Of a stretch of DNA of 21,671 bases, positions 12,626-20,378 are shown in pieces (positions within the stretch are counted from its first letter, which is position 1; each line of letters opens with the position of its first letter). This DNA is from SIG672 sp045535095 (GTDB lineage Bacteria; Bacillota; Clostridia; Oscillospirales; CAG-272). The notes under the pieces are model-generated. The model was given only the letters and a program-made list of their open reading frames with translations. It was not told the DNA's origin and ran no database searches. The stretch lies in NCBI GenBank assembly GCA_045535095.1, contig JAZSKY010000072.1:1-21671 (forward strand), read 5' to 3'. A program made the translations under genes and the position numbers.

Positions 12626-14392
12626 ATGAGTACAGAAAAAATCATTCCCAGAAGCGAATATCCCCGTCCTGACCGAGTAAGAAAGGACTGGCTGTGTCTT
12701 AACGGCGAGTGGGACTTTGCCTTAGACGAAAAGGGTATTGGTTTTTCCGAAGAGTGGGAGAGCAGAAAGACTCTTGATACCGTAATTAACGTCCCCTTTG
12801 TATATCAGTGCGCTCTTTCGGGCATAAACGATCAGCGCCACAGCGACTATATATGGTATCACCGCACCTTCAGTATTCCCGAAAGTTTTGACGGAAAGCG
12901 CGTTATGCTTCATTTCGGCGCGGTTGACTACAAGGCAAGGGTTTACCTTAACGGAGCGTATATCGGTGAGCACGAGGGCGGATACACTCCCTTTGGCTTC
13001 GATATAACCTACAACGTAAAGGACAGAAACGCTATATACGATCTCACCGTTTGCTGTGAGGATCGCCTTGACACCGAAATGCCTCGCGGAAAGCAGAGCT
13101 TCCGCCCCGAGCCGTTTGCTTGCTGGTACACCCCGTCGAGCGGAATCTGGCAGAGCGTTTGGCTTGAAGCTGTCGGTATGAAATATATTGACGATGTCCG
13201 TATCACTCCTGACGTAGATAAAAACTGCGTAAGAGTTGAAGCTACCCTGAGCGAGGTCCCTGAAAACGGAAAGCTTAAGATGAACGTATCCTTTAAGGGT
13301 GCTTTTGTTACCTCGCTTGAAATATCGGCAACCTCGCGCAGAATCGACAATACTATCCACCTTCCTCACAGCGGATTTTCACTTGACGGCGTATATCTTT
13401 GGGAGCCGGGAAGAGGAAATCTCTATGATCTCGATCTTACTCTGTACGAAAACGGAGCCGAGACCGATGCGCTTTCTACCTATTTCGGTATGCGCAAGAT
13501 ACAGTGCGAGGGTGGCAGAATATATATCAATAACAGACGTCTCTATCAGCGCCTTATTCTCGATCAGGGATACTGGCCTGACGGACTCCTTACCGCTCCG
13601 AGCGACGAGGCTCTGAAGCTCGATATTGAGCTTACCCTCAAAATGGGCTACAACGGCGCGAGAAAACATCAGAAGTTTGAGGATCCGAGATACCTTTACT
13701 GGGCGGACGTTATGGGACTTCTTCTCTGGGAGGAGCTTCCCAGCGCATATCAGTTTAACGACGTTATGAAGCGTAACTGCTTCAGAGATATGCAGGAGGC
13801 AATAAAGCGCGATTACAATCACCCCTGCACGATAACCTGGGTTCCTATGAACGAGTCTTGGGGTATCTACCGTGTAAAGACGAACAGAGAAATGCAGGAA
13901 TTTACCGATGCGCTCTATTTCCTCATTCATTCTCTCGACCGTACGAGAATAGTATCTACCAACGACGGCTGGGAGCAGTCCGAAACCGATATCGTAACCG
14001 TTCACGACTACACCTCCTTTACAAGATATCTCTCGAAGGATTACGATTCTGTTGACGGAATACTCGAGGGTATCCCGAACAAGTCGAGAACGATCGTCTG
14101 CGACAACTACGATCTCTCGGGCAAGCCGATACTTATGACCGAGTACGGCGGAATTGCCTTTGCCAAGGATAAGGAAGGCGAAAATTGGGGCTACGGAAAC
14201 GCGGTCACCGACGAAGAAAAGTTCTTCGAGCGCTTTGACGACATCACGACGGGATTTAAGAATATCGACTATTTCTGCGGTTACTGCTACACTCAACTTA
14301 CAGATGTTTTCCAAGAGGTAAACGGACTTCTCGATATGGACAGAAATCCGAAGGTCGATCTCGACAGAGTACGCAAAATCAATCTCAAATAA
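12626..14392 (+). CDS. Glycoside hydrolase family 2 (beta-galactosidase/beta-glucuronidase type)
   Basis: ATG 12626 has AGAGGA upstream, giving 588 residues. The N-terminal sugar-binding beta domain (about 10-185) carries LNGEWDFALD, an RTFSIPE strand and LHFGAVDYKARVYLNG, all typical of GH2. An immunoglobulin-like sandwich follows (about 185-290) and then the TIM barrel. Within the barrel are Glu410 in VPMNESWG (acid/base) and Glu506 in MTEYGG (nucleophile). It is shorter than LacZ (~1,000) and matches the compact GH2 form. There is no signal peptide, so it acts in the cytosol on imported oligosaccharides or glycosides; galactoside, glucuronide and arabinoside specificity cannot be separated here. 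It is first gene of an operon with an oxidoreductase 30 bases downstream. Confidence 0.9.
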   Translation: MSTEKIIPRSEYPRPDRVRKDWLCLNGEWDFALDEKGIGFSEEWESRKTLDTVINVPFVYQCALSGINDQRHSDYIWYHRTFSIPESFDGKRVMLHFGAVDYKARVYLNGAYIGEHEGGYTPFGFDITYNVKDRNAIYDLTVCCEDRLDTEMPRGKQSFRPEPFACWYTPSSGIWQSVWLEAVGMKYIDDVRITPDVDKNCVRVEATLSEVPENGKLKMNVSFKGAFVTSLEISATSRRIDNTIHLPHSGFSLDGVYLWEPGRGNLYDLDLTLYENGAETDALSTYFGMRKIQCEGGRIYINNRRLYQRLILDQGYWPDGLLTAPSDEALKLDIELTLKMGYNGARKHQKFEDPRYLYWADVMGLLLWEELPSAYQFNDVMKRNCFRDMQEAIKRDYNHPCTITWVPMNESWGIYRVKTNREMQEFTDALYFLIHSLDRTRIVSTNDGWEQSETDIVTVHDYTSFTRYLSKDYDSVDGILEGIPNKSRTIVCDNYDLSGKPILMTEYGGIAFAKDKEGENWGYGNAVTDEEKFFERFDDITTGFKNIDYFCGYCYTQLTDVFQEVNGLLDMDRNPKVDLDRVRKINLK

Positions 14393-14422
14393 TACGAAAC
14401 ACTTTTGAAAGGTGATATAGAT

Positions 14423-15406
14423 ATGTCACAGAAAGTAAGAGTTGCAATGATAAGCGCGTGGCACGTCCACGCAATGGGATACGCCAACTATCTTGCGGCA
14501 CATCCAAATTGTGAAATCGTTGGCGTGTGGGACGATCAAGTCCTGCGCGGCACCGAATGGGCAAGCGATCTCCAGTGCAAATTCTACCATAGATACGAGG
14601 ATATTTTAAAGAATCCCGAAATCGACGCGGTTGCAATTTGCGCGCCCACCTCAATGCACGCCGATCTTATGATAGACGCAGCAAACGCGAAAAAGCACAT
14701 TTTCACCGAAAAGGTACTTGCGCTCACGAACAAGGAGGCAAGGGCAATAAGACGCGCTGTGAGAAAGAATAAGGTGCATTTCACCATTTCTTTCCCGCAC
14801 GAGACCGATAAGTCGATACTCTTTGCAAGACAGCTCGTTTTGGAAGAGAAGCTCGGAAAAATCTCGTATATGCGAGTCAGAAACGTTCATTCGGGCAGTA
14901 TAAACGACTGGCTCCCGCCTCATTTCTACGATAAGAATACCTGCGGCGGCGGTGCTATGATCGACCTCGGCGCACATCCTATGTACCTTATAAATTGGTT
15001 TTTAGGCAGACCGTACGCTATCAGCTCGTCGTTTACCAATATAACCGAGCGTCCGGTTGAGGATAATGCGGTATCTCTGCTCGAATACGAAAACGGTACG
15101 ATAGCCGTTTCGGAGACGGGATTCGTGTCGGTTGCAGATCCGTATTCGCTTGAAATATCGGGAACAAAGGGATATCTCCGTGCAAGCGGAGGAGTAGTAG
15201 TCTATTCCTGTCCCGAGACCGATAACAAGCGTACAGAGGTAAAGGACTTCACTGTAAGCGCACCCGCGCCTCTTGACTACTGGCTTGACAGTATCGTAAA
15301 CAACACCAAAAACGAGCTTTATTCAATAGATGAAGCATTCACTCTTACAGAAATAATGACCGCCGCGTACAAATCTGCATCAAACGGAAAGAAAACAAAG
15401 CTTTAA
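14423..15406 (+). CDS. Gfo/Idh/MocA-family NAD(P)-dependent oxidoreductase
   Basis: ATG 14423 has AAAGGTGA upstream (327 residues); an in-frame TTG at 14405 is upstream of the ribosome site. The N-terminal Rossmann half and the C-terminal alpha/beta half (about 120-327) fit the family. In place of the usual GxGxxG loop it has ISAWHVHAMGY (about residues 10-20). The usual Glu-Lys-Pro triad appears as Glu-Lys-Val (about 101-103). The GGGAMIDLGAHP motif (about 178-189) provides the expected Asp and His. Such enzymes oxidise sugars, inositols or sugar acids with NAD(P). Its coupling with the GH2 gene suggests it handles the released sugar. It ends at a strong bidirectional terminator. Confidence 0.88.
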   Translation: MSQKVRVAMISAWHVHAMGYANYLAAHPNCEIVGVWDDQVLRGTEWASDLQCKFYHRYEDILKNPEIDAVAICAPTSMHADLMIDAANAKKHIFTEKVLALTNKEARAIRRAVRKNKVHFTISFPHETDKSILFARQLVLEEKLGKISYMRVRNVHSGSINDWLPPHFYDKNTCGGGAMIDLGAHPMYLINWFLGRPYAISSSFTNITERPVEDNAVSLLEYENGTIAVSETGFVSVADPYSLEISGTKGYLRASGGVVVYSCPETDNKRTEVKDFTVSAPAPLDYWLDSIVNNTKNELYSIDEAFTLTEIMTAAYKSASNGKKTKL

Positions 15407-15412
15407 CAAAAC

Positions 15413-15440
15413 AAAAAACACCGCAAAAGCGGTGTTTTTT
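15413..15440. terminator. Bidirectional terminator between convergent genes
   Basis: Perfect 12-bp stem (ACACCGC/GCGGTGT plus A/T runs), loop AAAA, serving the oxidoreductase on plus and the HMGL gene on minus. Confidence 0.9.
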
Positions 15441-15443
15441 ATA

Positions 15444-16877
15444 TTATCCTATAAAATACTTATCGTCGTTTCCGTGGATAAGACGGGTGTAGAAGCCGTA
15501 GTCGATCTCCTTAAGTATAACCTCAAGCTCAAGGTCGGACATAACGGTGTTTCTGCCCTTGGCGTACTGCTCGTCAACCTTTTCTTTCATAGCAACGAGT
15601 ATAGGATGACGCTTGTCAACCACTCTGTCGCCGTCGAGATGGAAGAAATTGTTGATCCAGTGCGCGATTCCTGCAAGACCGCTGTGCGAGTCGATCGCTA
15701 CGGTTGCGGGAACTCCGAGAATCGAGGAAGTATCGAAGATATTGTATATCTCCTCGTCCTTGAGAAGTCCGTCTGCGTGGATACCCGCTCTCGTTACGTT
15801 GAAGTTTCTTCCAACGAAGGGAGTGCGAGGAGGAATATCGTATCCGATCTCACGCTCAAAATAGCGCGCGATCTCGGTGATTACCGAAAGATCCATTCCG
15901 TCGGTCGTGCCGCGAAGGGAAGCGTACTCGATAGCCATAGCCTCAAGAGGACAGTTGCCCGTTCTCTCGCCGATTCCGAGCATAGCGCAGTTGATACCCG
16001 AGCAGCCGTAGAGCCAAGCGGTGGAAGCGTTTGTAACTACCTTGTAGAAGTCGTTGTGGCCGTGCCATTCGATCATTTCGGAGGGGATTCCAACGTAGTG
16101 CTGGAGACCGTAAATGATACCCTGAACGCTTCTCGGAAGAGCGGCGCCGGGGAAGGATACACCGTATCCGAGAGTGTCGCACGCACGGATCTTGATCGGT
16201 ACGTCATACTCGCGGCTAAGCTCCATAAGGCGCTCTGCAAAGGGAAGAACGAAGCCGTAGTAGTCTGCTCTCGTTATGTCCTCAAAGTGGCAACGCGGAC
16301 GAATTCCTGCGTCAAGCACCTTTCTGACGATGCCGAGATATTTCTCCATTGCCTGACCTCTCGTCATCTTCATCTTGTTGTAGATGTGATAGTCAGAGCA
16401 GGAAACGAGAACTCCGGTCTCCTTGATTCCGAGCGACTTTACAAGCTCAAAATCGTTGTCGTTTGCTCTTATCCAGCTCGTGATCTCGGGGAATTCAAAG
16501 CCAAGCTCCTGACAAGCGCGGATAGCCTCGCGGTCCTTTTCGGTATATACGAAAAATTCGCTCTGACGGATAAGTCCCTTAGGACCTCCAAGCTTGTGAA
16601 GAAGGGTGAAGAGATCTACGATCTGCTTAACTGTAAAGGGAGAGGTGGACTGCTGACCGTCACGGAAGGTGGTATCGGTGATCCATATCTCCTTGGGCAT
16701 ATTGATCGGAACTGTTCTGTGGTTGAACGAAACCTTCGGAATACTTGTGTACTCGAAAAGCTCACGGTAAAGATTCGGATTTTCTCTTTCCTGGAGCTGA
16801 TAGTGATAAGCGGACTGCTCGAGAAGGTTAGTCTCGTCAGAAAATATCAGTTCTCTGGGTTTTGGGATTGTTGACAT
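15444..16877 (-). CDS. HMGL-family synthase (isopropylmalate/homocitrate synthase-like; possibly Re-citrate synthase)
   Basis: ATG 16877 has AAAGGAGA eight bases upstream, giving 477 residues. DTTFRDGQQS (68-77) supplies the metal-binding Asp and catalytic Arg of the HMGL/DRE-TIM superfamily. HGHND (272-276) is the second metal motif, followed by the GIGERTGNCPLEA loop. An N-terminal ~60-residue extension precedes the barrel. The C-terminus is short and lacks an obvious LeuA allosteric domain, so leucine-inhibited isopropylmalate synthase is unlikely. The reaction should be Claisen condensation of acetyl-CoA with a 2-oxoacid. In clostridia lacking the usual citrate synthase, a homocitrate-synthase-like enzyme of about this size makes (Re)-citrate from oxaloacetate, and this gene could be that one. 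The gene stands alone, with no leuBCD genes nearby, which agrees weakly. The substrate is inferred. Confidence 0.85.
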   Translation of the reverse strand: MSTIPKPRELIFSDETNLLEQSAYHYQLQERENPNLYRELFEYTSIPKVSFNHRTVPINMPKEIWITDTTFRDGQQSTSPFTVKQIVDLFTLLHKLGGPKGLIRQSEFFVYTEKDREAIRACQELGFEFPEITSWIRANDNDFELVKSLGIKETGVLVSCSDYHIYNKMKMTRGQAMEKYLGIVRKVLDAGIRPRCHFEDITRADYYGFVLPFAERLMELSREYDVPIKIRACDTLGYGVSFPGAALPRSVQGIIYGLQHYVGIPSEMIEWHGHNDFYKVVTNASTAWLYGCSGINCAMLGIGERTGNCPLEAMAIEYASLRGTTDGMDLSVITEIARYFEREIGYDIPPRTPFVGRNFNVTRAGIHADGLLKDEEIYNIFDTSSILGVPATVAIDSHSGLAGIAHWINNFFHLDGDRVVDKRHPILVAMKEKVDEQYAKGRNTVMSDLELEVILKEIDYGFYTRLIHGNDDKYFIG

Positions 16878-16939
16878 AATATATTCTCCTTTCGTGTAGA
16901 GATAGGTAAAATCTAATCTTACAATAAGTTATTTTATAT

Positions 16940-16968
16940 ATTATACACTTTTTCAGGACAAAAATCAA
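16940..16968 (-). promoter_or_regulatory. Promoter of the HMGL-family synthase
   Basis: On the minus strand, TTGATT (16963-16968), 17 bp and TATAAT (16940-16945), about 63 bp before the start codon. Confidence 0.75.
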
Positions 16969-17081
16969 GAGGAAAGCGACTCTTTTTTGCGGTAAAATCC
17001 GAAAAAAGAAGCGAAAATAGGCGAACTTTTTATGCATACTACCGATTTTTCAGAAAATTTATATTTTTTTCGATTTTTATC

Positions 17082-17110
17082 TTGACAAAATATACCCTCT
17101 GTGATATACT
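17082..17110 (+). promoter_or_regulatory. Promoter of tRNA-Ser
   Basis: TTGACA (17082-17087), 17 bp, TATACT (17105-17110) with TGA in front. The ~110 bases between this and the HMGL promoter are AT-rich and show nothing else. Confidence 0.85.
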
Positions 17111-17137
17111 TTACAAGTCGAGCAAATACGGCATCTT

Positions 17138-17225
17138 GGAGAGATGGCCGAGTGGTCGAAGGCGCGCGACTGGAAATCGCGTAAGCGCCAAAAACGCTTC
17201 GAGGGTTCAAATCCCTCTCTCTCCG
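17138..17225 (+). tRNA. tRNA-Ser (anticodon GGA)
   Basis: Acceptor GGAGAGA/TCTCTCC with discriminator G. Anticodon stem CGCGA/TCGCG has loop CTGGAAA, giving GGA. A long variable arm (GTAAGCGCC...) is typical of serine. CCA is not encoded. Confidence 0.95.
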
Positions 17226-17296
17226 TAAACAAAAAACATCACCGTTTGGTGATGTTTTTTGTTTTATGTAACTGCACGATGCAGAACCCCGTAAAT
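17209..17296 (+). repeat. Direct repeat copy 1: tRNA-Ser 3' end plus terminator
   Basis: This 88-nt unit covers the last 17 bases of tRNA-Ser, its terminator and 36 further bases. It is 86/88 identical to 17371-17458, a period of 162 bp. Confidence 0.92.
17231..17260 (+). terminator. Terminator of tRNA-Ser
   Basis: Perfect 13-bp stem 17231-17243 / 17248-17260 (core CATCACC/GGTGATG), loop GTTT, ending in a T run. Confidence 0.9.
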
Positions 17297-17370
17297 TGCA
17301 GAGCAATTTACCGTAGCGGGCGGAAAGTAAGGTAACAGGGAATAGTGTACGACGCCCGCATTGGGTTCGT

Positions 17371-17458
17371 AAATCCCTCTCTCTCCGTAAACAAAAAGCA
17401 TCACCGTTTGGTGATGTTTTTTGTTTTATGTAGCTGCACGATGCAGAACCCCGTAAAT
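17371..17458 (+). repeat. Direct repeat copy 2: detached tRNA-Ser 3' end plus terminator
   Basis: Second copy of the 88-nt unit, with two A-to-G differences. It again begins with the tRNA 3' bases but has no tRNA body. The 74 bp between copies (17297-17370) hold a GTAAATTGC/GCAATTTAC hairpin straddling the junction (17291-17311) and a GCGGGC/GCCCGC pair, and no gene. Confidence 0.92.
17393..17422 (+). terminator. Duplicated terminator
   Basis: Same stem-loop as 17231-17260, carried by repeat copy 2; one base of the A run differs. Confidence 0.75.
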
Positions 17459-17478
17459 CAGGGAATATCAGCCCTCTC

Positions 17479-17507
17479 TTGACAAAAATCGTCGATTGTG
17501 CTAAAAT
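17479..17507 (+). promoter_or_regulatory. Promoter of the ktrB-ktrA operon
   Basis: TTGACA (17479-17484), 17 bp, TAAAAT (17502-17507), about 80 bp before the ktrB start. The leader between holds an imperfect GGAC...GTCC hairpin followed by GTTTTTTG (17526-17560). Confidence 0.78.
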
Positions 17508-17586
17508 AAACGAAAGAACTTTGAAGGACCGCTGACAAAACAACTGCTGTCCGTTTTTTGTTTACAGTAGGTACACGGTGATTTTT

Positions 17587-18948
17587 ATGATCAAGAAAAA
17601 TAAAATATCTTTATCTACAACTCAGATAATTCTCCTCAGCTTCGTTGTAACGATACTCGTCGGCAGTCTGCTGCTGTCCTTACCGATCAGCTCGGCAAAC
17701 GGAAAAAGCGTGCCGTACATAGACGCGCTGTTTACCGCAACGACGTCAAGTTGTGTTACAGGTCTTGTAACTCTTCCGACCGCCGGCACGTGGAGTCTTT
17801 TCGGACAGTGTGTTATCCTTGCTTTGATACAGATCGGCGGACTCGGCGTAATCACGATCATTTCGGGATTTATGCTTATGCTTCACCGAAAAATGGGTGT
17901 CGGTGACAGACTTCTCATTCAAGACGCATTCAACCTTAATACAATGGCGGGACTCACAAAATTCATAAGAAGCGTTTTACTCGGCACTCTCATAATAGAG
18001 GGTGTCGGAGCGCTCCTTTATATGACTGTTTTCGTTCCCGAATTTGGAGTACGCGGAATATGGATTTCAATTTTCAACTCGGTTTCTGCCTTCTGTAATG
18101 CCGGTATCGACGTTATAGGCGAAAGTAGTCTGTGTAACTACGCAACAAACCCGATAATAAACCTCACGACAAGCCTTCTTATTGTCCTCGGAGGACTCGG
18201 ATATATCGTTTGGTGGGATGTTCTCCGTGTTTTAAAAGATCGCCCCTCGCGAGGCAAAAAGCCCTTCATACACCTCACTTTGCACAGCAAAATAGCAATC
18301 AGCGCAACCGTCATACTTATAATACTCGGCGGAATACTGATTTTTATCTGCGAATACAGTAATCCGAAAACTATCGGAAATATGTCGCTTTTTGATAAAA
18401 TTCAGGTCTCACTCTTCCAGTCGATAACAACGAGAACAGCGGGATTTGCATCAGTTCCGCAAGAAAATCTGACAGGATCGGCATCTATCGTGTCTCTTAT
18501 TCTGATGGTGATCGGCGGATCTCCTGTCGGTACTGCGGGCGGTGTTAAGACTGTAACCGTTATCGTGCTTCTTTGCTCAGCGTTCTCTACGATCCGAAAC
18601 CAAAGTCAGACCACGATGTTTAACCGCACGGTATCGTTTGAGTCGATACGCAAGGCAGTAGCGGTAGTTATGATGTTCTCGGTGGTTATGCTGACCTCCA
18701 TCATCCTTTTGTCGCTTACGACAAACGCGCCTATTATCGACGTTATCTACGAATCTGTCAGCGCAACTGCGACGGTTGGACTTTCAAGAAATCTTACGTC
18801 AAGCCTCAACACCCTTGGTAAGCTTGTGGTAATTGCAACTATGTACTTTGGAAGAATCGGTCCTATATCGCTCGCTATTGCTCTCGGCGGCAAGAGCGAA
18901 AATCAGAACATCATCTCAGAGCCGATAGAAGAAATAAGTATAGGTTAA
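17587..18948 (+). CDS. ktrB: KtrB/TrkH-family potassium uptake channel subunit
   Basis: ATG 17587 has GGTG six bases upstream (453 residues); a GTG at 17578 overlaps that site. The four pore-loop filters of the Trk/Ktr/HKT superfamily are visible: TTSSCVTGL (about residues 54-62), SAFCNAGID (about 175-183), TTRTAGFAS (about 285-293) and SATATVGLS (about 395-403). Each contains the conserved Gly that lines the K+ path. Eight or more hydrophobic helices surround them. The length fits KtrB (~450) rather than E. coli TrkH (~480), and the RCK partner is a single-unit KtrA. The protein imports K+ across the cytoplasmic membrane under gating by KtrA, whose gene follows 14 bases later. Confidence 0.92.
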   Translation: MIKKNKISLSTTQIILLSFVVTILVGSLLLSLPISSANGKSVPYIDALFTATTSSCVTGLVTLPTAGTWSLFGQCVILALIQIGGLGVITIISGFMLMLHRKMGVGDRLLIQDAFNLNTMAGLTKFIRSVLLGTLIIEGVGALLYMTVFVPEFGVRGIWISIFNSVSAFCNAGIDVIGESSLCNYATNPIINLTTSLLIVLGGLGYIVWWDVLRVLKDRPSRGKKPFIHLTLHSKIAISATVILIILGGILIFICEYSNPKTIGNMSLFDKIQVSLFQSITTRTAGFASVPQENLTGSASIVSLILMVIGGSPVGTAGGVKTVTVIVLLCSAFSTIRNQSQTTMFNRTVSFESIRKAVAVVMMFSVVMLTSIILLSLTTNAPIIDVIYESVSATATVGLSRNLTSSLNTLGKLVVIATMYFGRIGPISLAIALGGKSENQNIISEPIEEISIG

Positions 18949-18962
18949 AGGAGAATAGCTTT

Positions 18963-19610
18963 ATGAATAACAAATCTTATGCAATTTTCGGTCTCGGAAG
19001 ATACGGAAGATCGGTAGCGAAGGAGCTTATAAATAACGGTATGGAGGTCATCGCTGTCGATAGCGATCGGAGCATAGTAAACGATGCGGCGGCATATCTT
19101 CCTATATGCAAATGCGCGGACGTTACCGATGCAGAGGTGATAGAGCGCCTCGGAATTTCTGAAATAGATACTGTTATTATCTGTATGGCGGGAAATCTTG
19201 AAGCGAGCGTCATGGCGGTTACTCTCTGCAAGGAAGCGGGAGTTAAGAACGTAATTGCAAAGTGCGCAAGCGAAATGCACCAGAAAATACTGCTTCGTGT
19301 CGGCGCGGATCAGGTCGTTTTCCCCGAGAGTGAATCGGGTGTAAGACTTGCGAAAAATCTGCTCAGCTCGGGATTTATCGATATGATCTCTCTCTCGAAG
19401 GATGTCTCGATGATCGAAATCGACGTCAGGGAAGAGTGGCTCGGCAAAAACCTTATAGAGCTTAATCTCCGTAAAAAATACGGCTTCAATATCGTTGCTG
19501 TGAAAAAGGGCGAGACCGTCAACGTAAACGTAAATCCGGAGGAGGCTCTCGACCAGGAGACAACTCTTATCGTCATCGCCAATACGTCAAAGCTTGGCAA
19601 ACTGAAATAA
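18963..19610 (+). CDS. ktrA: KtrA-type RCK regulatory subunit of K+ uptake
   Basis: ATG 18963 has AAAGGAGA about ten bases upstream, giving 215 residues. The RCK_N Rossmann domain (about 5-125) carries the nucleotide loop FGLGRYGRSVA (residues 9-19) and an acidic residue in VIAVDSD (about 30-36) for ribose binding. The RCK_C domain (about 135-213) would bind a second ligand, c-di-AMP in characterised Firmicute KtrA proteins. The length fits KtrA, which has one RCK unit. It forms a cytosolic octameric ring that gates KtrB in response to ATP or ADP. It ends at a bidirectional terminator. Confidence 0.93.
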   Translation: MNNKSYAIFGLGRYGRSVAKELINNGMEVIAVDSDRSIVNDAAAYLPICKCADVTDAEVIERLGISEIDTVIICMAGNLEASVMAVTLCKEAGVKNVIAKCASEMHQKILLRVGADQVVFPESESGVRLAKNLLSSGFIDMISLSKDVSMIEIDVREEWLGKNLIELNLRKKYGFNIVAVKKGETVNVNVNPEEALDQETTLIVIANTSKLGKLK

Positions 19611-19635
19611 AAAAAGCGGCAGATGCCGCTTTTTT
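19610..19635. terminator. Bidirectional terminator between ktrA and the membrane-protein gene
   Basis: Stem of A/T run plus GCGGC/GCCGC (19610-19620 / 19625-19635) with loop AGAT, touching the ktrA stop codon and four bases from the opposite stop. Confidence 0.88.
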
Positions 19636-19638
19636 CTT

Positions 19639-20364
19639 TTAATTATCCTTTTTGTTGCTTTCCTCGTGCCTCTGATGACTGACCCAGTCAAGAAACATTC
19701 CGAAGATAAAACCGAGAAGCATCGTGACGAGTATTCCAACTATGTAGGCAACGAGCGTTGCTCCGAAGCTGCCGAAGATATCAAGGAAATATATCGAGTA
19801 GTTTCCGTACATATCCATACCGAAATTCGATTTATGGAAGCAGAGATTCAGGAAAATTCCGAATCCGACGGATGCGTAAATAAAGGCAAGTCCTCGCCAC
19901 ACGCTCTTTAATTCAAGCGACACCTTATCGGAAAGTATCAGATAAAATCCGTAAAGCGCCATGATGAGATGGCAGGCGGCTTCGCTGATATGTGTGAACT
20001 GCGCTTCCTCGTTATAATTGAGCAGATATTCAGCCTCGGGGCTTACAAAGAGGGCAAGGAACATTCCGAATCCAAGAAAGGCGATCGCGCTGTACGCGTA
20101 GTCCTTTACCCACTTATTCATAAACGGAGTCAAAAGTATGACCGTACAAATATAGGGGCTGATATTTTCGAGCGTCATAAACCCGTCCTCAAGCCATCCT
20201 CGTTCGTATGCGGCGTAGTTCCAACAGAAGAAGAATATCGCGCTAACGAGTATAAAAAGAGGGTTAATTATCGGTTTTTTCAGCTTTTCACGGAAGAGAC
20301 ACATCAAAAATATCGCCACGAAAAATACTATGGCAAGAATCCACAGCATTTGCGTCATGTGCAT
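19639..20364 (-). CDS. Polytopic membrane protein of unknown function (possibly YwaF/TIGR02206-like)
   Basis: ATG 20364 has AGGAGG eight bases upstream, giving 241 residues. About seven hydrophobic helices alternate with short charged loops, ending in a polar tail (DWVSHQRHEESNKKDN). A His-containing FTHISEAACHLIMALYGFYLI helix region and WNYAAYERGW stand out. The helix number and size resemble the YwaF/TIGR02206 membrane family, but I cannot confirm this by eye. It starts 14 bases after the LRR gene upstream, so the two form an operon and may act together at the membrane. Confidence 0.7.
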   Translation of the reverse strand: MHMTQMLWILAIVFFVAIFLMCLFREKLKKPIINPLFILVSAIFFFCWNYAAYERGWLEDGFMTLENISPYICTVILLTPFMNKWVKDYAYSAIAFLGFGMFLALFVSPEAEYLLNYNEEAQFTHISEAACHLIMALYGFYLILSDKVSLELKSVWRGLAFIYASVGFGIFLNLCFHKSNFGMDMYGNYSIYFLDIFGSFGATLVAYIVGILVTMLLGFIFGMFLDWVSHQRHEESNKKDN

Positions 20365-20378
20365 TCAGTATCCTCCTG

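Noticed and set aside
13379..14314. 311-codon minus-strand frame inside the GH2 gene
   Set aside because: Antisense shadow of a gene with intact GH2 catalytic motifs; no promoter or ribosome site.
15432..16874. 480-codon plus-strand open frame exactly antisense to the HMGL-family synthase
   Set aside because: It mirrors the sense gene along its whole length, has no ribosome site or known motif, and the sense strand carries clear catalytic motifs. It is a codon-bias shadow.
16965..17543. 192-codon minus-strand frame over tRNA-Ser and the direct repeats
   Set aside because: It contains the 'RRERDLNPR'-type translation that arises from antisense tRNA-Ser and shows the 88-bp repeat twice; it is not a protein gene.
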